Origin: Epiperipatus broadwayi
Taxonomy: Eukaryota > Onychophora > Udeonychophora > Euonychophora > Peripatidae
Assembly (NCBI GenBank): GCA_028023455.1
Contig: JAQFVV010006215.1
Coordinates: 8,353,230-8,417,229, forward strand
Reading direction: 5' to 3'
Length of the DNA: 64,000 nt
Positions 57,331 to 64,000 of the stretch are shown here, piece after piece; position 1 is the first letter of the stretch; each line of letters begins with the position of its first letter. A program made the position numbers and the translations under genes. The notes under the pieces were generated by a model. It made no database searches. It was not told where the DNA came from and was given only the letters and a program-made list of their open reading frames with translations.

Positions 57331-57338
57331 TATAAAAG
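57331..57338 (+). promoter_or_regulatory. TATA-box-like site in GC-richer block
   Basis: TATAAAAG is followed about 30 nt later by TGTCTTGTCCCTGCAGAGC. The 57.28-57.72 kb block is less AT-rich than its surroundings and looks like an LTR or promoter of an element, but no partner copy is in the window. Confidence 0.35.
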
Positions 57339-58279
57339 AAAGGGACTTAGAATGCCTCTTGTCTTGTCCCTGCAGAGCTTGAATTGTGAAGGCAGCGGAA
57401 TTGTTAATTCAATTTTAAAATCAAAATCACAAATTTACCTAATGGCGGCTGAAAAGGAAATGTTGGGGTAAAAGCCTAATGTATCGGGCTCGAACCTCTA
57501 ATTCCCACTAACTGCAGCTGCTACATTCAACAACATCAAGATGCCTCTGGATTAAAACAACTACCAACATCAGAACCACAAAGCGGAACCTCATCAAACG
57601 AATACTGTATAATAAATCAAAGAATGTGAAACCTTGCGATGGATTCTATAGTTAATTACCTGCGATGATTGGAACTATTAGAAGTAAAAAAAAATATTCT
57701 TCCACAAATTCCCCTGGGATGTGCGAGTAAAAGAACTTTATGTATTGATTTTACTAAGAAAGAAATTATTAACTGATTCTTTAGGTTTTGCGTATGAGAA
57801 TTCAACTAACAAACACTTAAAAAAACAACAACTTTTGTTAAGTTCTTACTTGTGGACATTAATTATCGCAATTAGATATTGAGGTCATATGGGAAATCTC
57901 TCTCTATCAATCTTCACTATCTGACTTATTTATAATAATAAATATTTAAAGAATGTTGCGTGCCTGTGAATCAAAATGGTTTAAGGGTTAAAATATATTA
58001 TTTTCTTATGTGATTAAAGGAGTAATGATTGTCATTTTTTTAATAGCATTTAATAAATCTCATTTGATGAGGAAACTGTATGTAGAAATCTTGTTATGAT
58101 ATTTTTTTTTACATGTATTATATATATTATTTTGAAACTCTTATCCTCATTCGTGTCTACTCTTGGCAGTGACGCCACCCGACCTCAGTCTGAGCTAGCC
58201 GATGGTCAAAACTTCTCTCACATTTCTTAAGACAGTGGCTATTATTGGTAATATATTCACTTCGCATAATTGTTATATT

Positions 58280-58343
58280 GTTATAAGATTGGCGCTTGGA
58301 ATCCTATGGATGTTATAAGATTGGCACTTTGAATCCTATGGAT
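58280..58343 (+). repeat. Two tandem 32-bp units
   Basis: GTTATAAGATTGGCGCTTGG ... and GTTATAAGATTGGCACTTTG ..., both ending AATCCTATGGAT. Confidence 0.9.
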
Positions 58344-58673
58344 GTCCATAAATACATGTTGGGAATCTATTAGAGTTATGGAGAACGAATTCATAAGACG
58401 TTTTTATCAATTAGTGATTAAGTCAAAAATAGTTTTGGTTAAATATATATATGTAAGCACATATGTTCAGAGCTGACAGTGTGTTAGGTGAAACTTATTA
58501 TTAGAGTGAAGGGGTTTTTTGTTACAAATATGAGTATTGAATGTGTTTAGAAAAATTTAACTTTTTTCCAATATTCCAAATACATTCAACTGTTAATAAT
58601 AGCATATCAAACAGGTTAGTATATGTACAACATTTTGTTAGATATTATTTCCCCCTCTTCTTTGGCTGTTGCT

Positions 58674-58790
58674 GGCATGACCAGTGACAGTATTAACATG
58701 GGATTCAAACTCAGATCTTTAGATTTTTGAGTATTAAATTTCAAGGTAATGCTCTAATCAATTGAGACATTCTGCCAAAGGCAACAAGTA
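58674..58790 (-). repeat. tRNA-like module in PLE 3' UTR, copy B
   Basis: The same position and orientation as in copy A. On the minus strand the A-box region reads TCTCAATTGATTAGAGC and the B-box region GAGTTTGAATCCCATG. Both are still close to tRNA consensus although the copies have diverged elsewhere. Confidence 0.65.
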
Positions 58791-61175
58791 GTAGAAATTC
58801 CGTATACTTATCTATGAGGTTCCTCCTGATTTCTCCACTTTTTAAGAGCAAAGTTGATTAGTGGTTTCCATACAATGTATAGTCACACTAGGTTGGTCTA
58901 TGGGATTGTTTGCCATTATCATGTGAGCAGCTTCTTTACATTTTATTCTTTGTACATTTCTTCTCTATCCAATATTTTTATATTTTCCCAATTGAACATA
59001 TGTTCATTGGCAAATACATGGTCTGCTACCTTAGAAAAATGTGTTTTCTCTCTTTATCAGTTTGTGCTCATGCAAGTGCTTTTTGAGAATAGTCTCACCA
59101 ACATATGTTCTTCCACATTTACATGATTTTCTTTTCAGCATTTCAAGTTTAGGCTTTGTAGATGTCAGAATTCCTCATAGTGTGGTGTGACTCTGGAAAG
59201 CTGTTCTGTTGTTATATTGATTGCAGATTTTCCTTAATTTATCTGCTATTTTTAGAATATATGGATACATTACAGTACCAATAACTGTTTTTTTTATGTT
59301 CCTTTTCATTGTCTCTTTAAAGTTTTCTTAATAACAGCTGATGGATAACCATTTTTCATAAGAATTTGTTCTATATTGTAAAATTTTTTTTTTTTATATT
59401 TATTAAACATGAAATAAAAGTTGATTTAAAAATTTTCTTTAAGAATTAAAAATTGAAATTAAATATCATCTTAAACTGTATATATTAAATCCACAATAAA
59501 AAAAAAATATTAAAATAAAACTGTATTAAAAATAGAAAAGGTATTTTAAAAACAAAAACTTAAAAAGATTTAGAGATAAAAATATATCTTTATTTAAAAC
59601 AGGTTAATTAATCAAAATGGAAATGATTTAATTAGTTAAATGTAAACCACTTCATTTAAATAAAAACACTCATAAAACAATAGAAACTTTTACAAATGAA
59701 ATAAATCCATTGGAAATCGGACCTCAACGAAAAGGATCATCACATCATGAAATTTAAGTCAATCTTTCAAAGTAATATAAAAGGACAAGTTTGGAAATTA
59801 TTAGTTAGTGATTATTGATATGATTATTAATTGACTATATATTAACAGTTAGTGAAAGAATTGAAGACGACAATTTTTCAGCTGTTAAAAAAAGAGAAAT
59901 GAACTATCTTCCTACTTGAGACCAATTGAACTAAAAAACCTTCACGAATAAATAAAACAATGCTAAATGGATAGACTGGGAATCCTTGGAAGAACGGATA
60001 AAGATGAATTTTTAAAACATAAGAACTTTATAAATAATGAACATTAATTAAAATTTTCTATATTTAAATGATTGCAATATGATCTATCTGACCAAACTAA
60101 ATTCTTTATTAATAGTTTATTTGATGTATTTTTTCTTATTTATGTAAAATCATTTCCTTTATTTATTTTTTATTCTTTATTTTATCATATTTTTTTCTTT
60201 TTAAATTAATTATATAAATGTTAAATTAAGCGTAAGGTATAGATTTGTAAAGTTATATTAGGGAGGGTAATCTTAGGTTATTTGTGTGTGTTAGATGGGT
60301 CAATGGATTGGATATATTGGGTGATTAGTAGATGTAATATTGATGAGAACAATAATTATGGAAGGAATTATAGGGATACGTGTCCTTTCTATGGGGTTTT
60401 TTTTTTTGCCTCTTCAGATAGAGTAATATTCCTATCTCAGAGAGAATTTCTAATTTTTGGTATTTTATTACATTGAATACATCGATATATCAGATGAATT
60501 CGTTTGATATAATTTTAACCTAAGGTAAATAGGGATAGAATGTTTATTTAAAAGAAATATGTGGCTATTCATTGACCCTAAAAAAAAGCATTAAATTTAA
60601 GTTGTTTATAGACGCTTGCAGGATTGTTTATCGGTTAAGTATGTTTTGGGTTTTCATATTTGATCAAAATATATAGACATTGATAAATAATGATACCTTA
60701 CGGTGATTTAAAATGTATTTATTCGGATGTCTTTTAAGTTATTGGTGACAATGCAAGTATCTTATGGTGAATATAATATAATTTTCCTCCGCTTGCAGTA
60801 ATCAATAATTTTGTATTTGATGTTTATGTTTCTTTTGAAATGTTTTTGACGTGAAATCTATGTACCAACTATATTCAACATTATAAACAAGCTTTCATAA
60901 TTTATATGGCGACTTAATTAAAATGTAAAATTAGATATAATTAAATGTATAAAGTCAAAAATCAAAGTTAAAAATAATGTTAAATGTTAAAATGTAAAAC
61001 TAATACTAAAATAATTTTAAATCCTATATATATGTGTGCATAAATAAATGTTTGTATGCTAATTACTGGCAGTGGCTTATTTTATTTATTTTTTAAAAAA
61101 ATCAATTAGATAAGAAATACTATTAAATCTCTGCACTCCCTGAGCGCGATGCAAAATTTAAAAAAAAAATTTTTT

Positions 61176-61660
61176 TTACGACAGCCCTACTTCTATAGAT
61201 TCCCTTTTCTTTTTCCAAATTGCAGGTTTCAGAACAACCTTCTTTTGCTTTGTTACATAGTGATAATATAAGTCCATGTTTTGTGTTTCTGGTATGATTG
61301 TATGTATAAGTTGGTATTTTCCTGTATGTGTGAATTTTTGGTAAACTGTAGTTTTGATTTTGCCATGAAGCAGTCTTGTCAGAAGAACATCTAAAAATGC
61401 CAATTTTTGTTCTTGTTCTGATTCTCTTGTGAATTTAATTGAAGGAGATATGTTGTTGATATGTTCCCAGAAAGTTTGTCTCAGTGGTTCCCTATGTGGC
61501 CATACAACAAATGTATCATCCACGTAGCGAAGTCACATTTTAGGTTGATATGGAGTAGATTTTATGGCTGTGGATTGAAGTTCTTCTATGTAAATATTGC
61601 TAATCAGCAGTGACAATGGTAAGCCCATAGCCATTCCTTGATTTTGTTGGAAAAATTAAG
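61176..61660 (-). pseudogene. Penelope-like RT fragment of copy B
   Basis: The minus strand reads LRYVDDTFVVWPHREPLRQT, then FTRESEQEQKLAFLDVLLTR and TVYQKFTHTGKYQ. These are the PLE catalytic YVDD block and the following conserved L-x-F-L-D-V-x-x-x-R and V-Y-x-K-x-T-H-T-x-x-Y motifs. A stop precedes LRYVDD, and block 4 (AMGLPLSLLI-like, about 61.6 kb) lies just upstream. The frame is lost beyond 61660, so it is not functional. Confidence 0.85.
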
Positions 61661-61882
61661 TGTTATATTGAAAGTAGGTTGTTTTTATGCAGAATGTTAG
61701 AATAGTTCCATTGTAATGTCAATAGGAAGAGCTGTTCTGGTTTATAAACTATTATCATCATTTAATCTTTTCGTTACAATAGGCAACGCATCTTCACATG
61801 GTATATGTGTGAATAAACTTTCTACATCAAAGCTTACAAGTAAATCAGTTTTTTCAATTTTCATATTCTTGATACCATAGCC

Positions 61883-61985
61883 ATAAAACTACTTCATATC
61901 CATCTAAGGTTTGGCTTCACTATGTGGATGATACATTTGTTGTATGGCTACATGGTAAAGCATTGCTACAAGCTTTTGGGAAACA
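61883..61985 (+). pseudogene. Inverted Penelope-like RT scrap
   Basis: The plus strand reads LHYVDDTFVVWLHGKALLQA, the same RT block as in the minus-strand copy only about 360 bp away, but pointing the other way. It gives a head-to-head arrangement of RT pieces, as left by PLE insertion with inversion. It is cut at 61985-61995 by LTR-like sequence. Confidence 0.75.
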
Positions 61986-61994
61986 CCAAAATGG

Positions 61995-62234
61995 TGTGTA
62001 ATACTGTACCCTGCCTGTAGTGTATTCGTGGTGACGTCACAGTTACTGCAGAATGGACATTACCGCAACTGCGAGACCTGAGAGGGAAGCCATGTTAGTT
62101 GGATATAGACTACTAAATGGGATACGGACGGTGATTATGTTTCCCTAGTATTTATAAGCATTATGTATAGTAATAGGAATAAATGATTAACTAGTAAGTG
62201 TTGTTGTGTTTATTTGTATTCGTGATACACAACA
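61995..62234 (+). repeat. LTR-like sequence with CRE palindrome
   Basis: Starts TGTGTAATACTG and ends GATACACAACA, with short inverted ends TGTGTA/TACACA. It interrupts the PLE scrap. It is GC-richer than its surroundings. The palindrome GTGACGTCAC (62031-62040) is the consensus CREB/ATF site, and an AATAAA lies near 62181. The features suit an LTR, but no second copy or coding region is in the window. Confidence 0.5.
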
Positions 62235-64000
62235 CTGCCAATAGGATAATGACCCCTAGAAGATATGCCAAGTCCCTATATTAGGCTATCCTATGACTTT
62301 ATTTAGGTATCGTTTAAGACTTTTACCATTTCTCAATTATCTTTGGTCAATATTAACAGTTGTGAGACTCTCCTAACCTATCAACAAGATTGCATACCCT
62401 TTAACATTAAATAAATACCACAGCATTTATCCAATGGCATGAGAATACTTAGATACTCCTTATTTAGTATCTACATACTCTCATGACTATCAATAATGAT
62501 TAAATGAATATAATAAAACATTTATAATTATTAATTTTCAATTAACTAATGAAGAAATGATACTATCATGTTATTGTATATTGAAATTTATTATTATTAC
62601 TTCTTTAAGATTATAATTATCAATAATTATAAAAATAATTTTATACTAAGGAGATCTCAGGATAATCATTGATTTTTTTAGTTAGTTATTTAATTCACCT
62701 TATAAAATATCAAGAGGGATTTTACTGAAGTCTATAGGTAGTGTATTAATTAAGAAAAGACTTCTAACCTGAATCTATAATCAAAATTGTATTCCTCTTT
62801 TATATTTATGTTCCCTAATACTTGCTCCTAAATTAATATTGTTATCTAAATTGTAAATATATGGGATACTTTAAATAATATGTATTTCATAATTTAATTC
62901 CTTATAAATAAGTATACTTTAATAATTTGCAATATTATCAATGTCTTATGTGATCTCTTAGAAGAGATGTGTGTTCAATGGACCGTTATATTGTTCTAAA
63001 CTGAATTAAGTTCTTATTTCAATCTCAAACCATGCACTTTGAGTTCATGTGATGTAGTGACAATGACTCTCCGAAAAGAAATGCAACTTTTAATACTCGA
63101 GTTAACTTTCAAAACAGCAACTTTAATCATTATTTGCAAGATATTCTAATAAACATTTTTAACTAACAGGTAATGTAAAATAGCAATAGTATTAGAATTA
63201 TATACCGATATAATATAATAACACTATAAACAATTGAAAAGTTTCCATTTTGGATATTTCCAATAAAACAAAAAATCATACCCTTTCATATATTAATGTG
63301 GTGGTGTGATCTTTACTTTTATATAATGTAATGATATGTATATACACACATTGCGTAAGTGTGTGTATATAGGGGTTACATGATTTACTTATTATTTTTT
63401 TAAAAATAAAATTTAAAATAACCATAATTAATAGTTTGGGAAAAGTAAAAGTTGAAATAAGAAGAAAATGTTAGAAATAAGTTAGAAATTATTTATTAAT
63501 TATAACTTATCTTTCTTTTATGTACTTTTATTTTTATATAATTCTGTCAAAAAATACTCTTTGTTAAAGGTATATTTTAATTAAAAAAATTTACAATTAA
63601 TTAAAATAAGTCGTACTAAACTAACCAGGCTCTGAAGATTAAGATTCCAGACTGATTAGATGAACAATATAGCTAATTTCAGTGTAATTAGAATAAAAGA
63701 AGAAAATAAAGGAGTGCATTTTTTAATTAAAAGAATGTTAAGATCAAAGGTATTGACAGCGTGGTTAAAATTTGAGCAAGGATGGGGTCAGAGTAGTATA
63801 AAAAGCTAACATTTTCTGTTGTTGTCATTTAAGAATATTCAGATTTCAGACTTCGGAATTGAGACTTCAAAATTAAGATTTAAAAATTATTCAGAGGATT
63901 CAGGCTATGCAGAAAGTATTGTAGAAGATGGTTAAAAAAATATAACCAAGATCAACCAGCAGCAGTGAAAAAAGTCAATGAGCTGCTAATAGCCCAGCAT
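62235..64000. other. AT-rich sequence, no gene seen; TATA-like site near end
   Basis: Nothing coding is recognised up to about 63700. TATAAAAAG at 63797-63805 stands before a purine-rich, less AT-biased stretch. The frame ending the window there reads RWLKKYNQDQPAAVKKVNEL, which may begin a transposon or host gene cut by the window edge. Confidence 0.4.

Larger units (their letters stand above)
58532..61870 (-). mobile_element. Penelope-like element copy B, split by 1.8 kb insertion
   Basis: 58532-59374 and 61190-61870 follow copy A (34.73-36.1 kb) closely on the same strand: terminal repeat (CCAAATACATTCAACTGTTA), tRNA-like module, GIY-YIG tail, then the RT. The sequence between, 59375 to about 61189, is absent from copy A. 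TTCTATA occurs at both junctions (about 59370 and 61190), suggesting a short target duplication. The inserted sequence is AT-rich and encodes nothing I recognise. Confidence 0.75.

Noticed and set aside
60282-60476. A 64-codon protein gene
   Set aside because: No recognisable motif, starts inside an insertion in a PLE, hydrophobic and T-rich composition expected by chance.
63900-64000. Start of a protein-coding gene at the window edge
   Set aside because: About 30 open codons with plausible composition, but cut by the window and without a recognised domain; only mentioned under the terminal region.

Overview
This is a window of an A+T-rich invertebrate animal genome, roughly three quarters A+T by eye. 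The evidence is GT-AG introns, a multi-exon cadherin gene, and dense decayed animal transposable elements: Penelope-like elements (PLEs), a Ty3/gypsy element, APE-type LINEs, hAT and Tigger-like DNA transposons, and tRNA-like/foldback repeats. I cannot name the species. There is no sign of prokaryotic gene organisation.

The one host gene I can support is a cadherin-type adhesion gene on the + strand. Six exons lie at 18397-18599, 24558-24693, 26637-26707, 31923-32013, 43491-43667 and 53575-53715. All have AG/GT borders and their phases fit exactly (819 nt, 273 codons). They encode the end of one extracellular cadherin (EC) repeat, one complete EC repeat and the start of a third. The remaining exons lie outside the window or in the assembly gap. 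Introns of 2 to 11.5 kb carry most of the mobile elements.

Layout. 1-1.4 kb: copies of a foldback repeat, one with an LTR-like piece around it. 6.07-11.24 kb: a broken Ty3/gypsy polyprotein (gag, protease, RT, RNase H, integrase), followed by the second LTR-like copy (11470-11736). 11.74-13.69 kb: a PLE (RT plus GIY-YIG) split by another foldback copy. 13.73-14.17 kb: an inverted PLE tail. 14221-14720: a 500-N gap. 16.8-18.0 kb: foldbacks. 18.4-53.7 kb: the cadherin exons, with LINE remnants at 27.7-29.2 (-), 44.9-45.9 (+) and 48.2-51.3 kb (-), PLE pieces at 25.3-25.9 and 34.7-36.3 kb, a Tigger-like element with a nested hAT MITE at 40.8-42.5 kb, and a ZMYM1-like hAT transposase remnant at 51.5-52.1 kb (-). 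55.9-64 kb: a second copy of an 0.9 kb dispersed repeat, a second PLE copy split by a 1.8 kb insertion, and LTR-like promoter sequence.

The most interesting system is the foldback family at 1-690, 1162-1415, 12203-12500, 22644-23021 and 52934-53209. Five copies carry what reads as a type I hammerhead ribozyme: CTGATGA, stem II, GAAA, a minimal stem III, a GTC cleavage site and a two-part stem I. Four copies have direct flanking duplications of 10 to 16 bp. One PLE in the same window is flanked by a perfect 13-bp duplication. Two PLE copies also carry a tRNA-like module with A and B boxes in the 3' UTR. Together these suggest small ribozyme-bearing repeats mobilised by PLE machinery, in the manner of retrozymes. 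That link is inference; the motifs and duplications are visible in the sequence.
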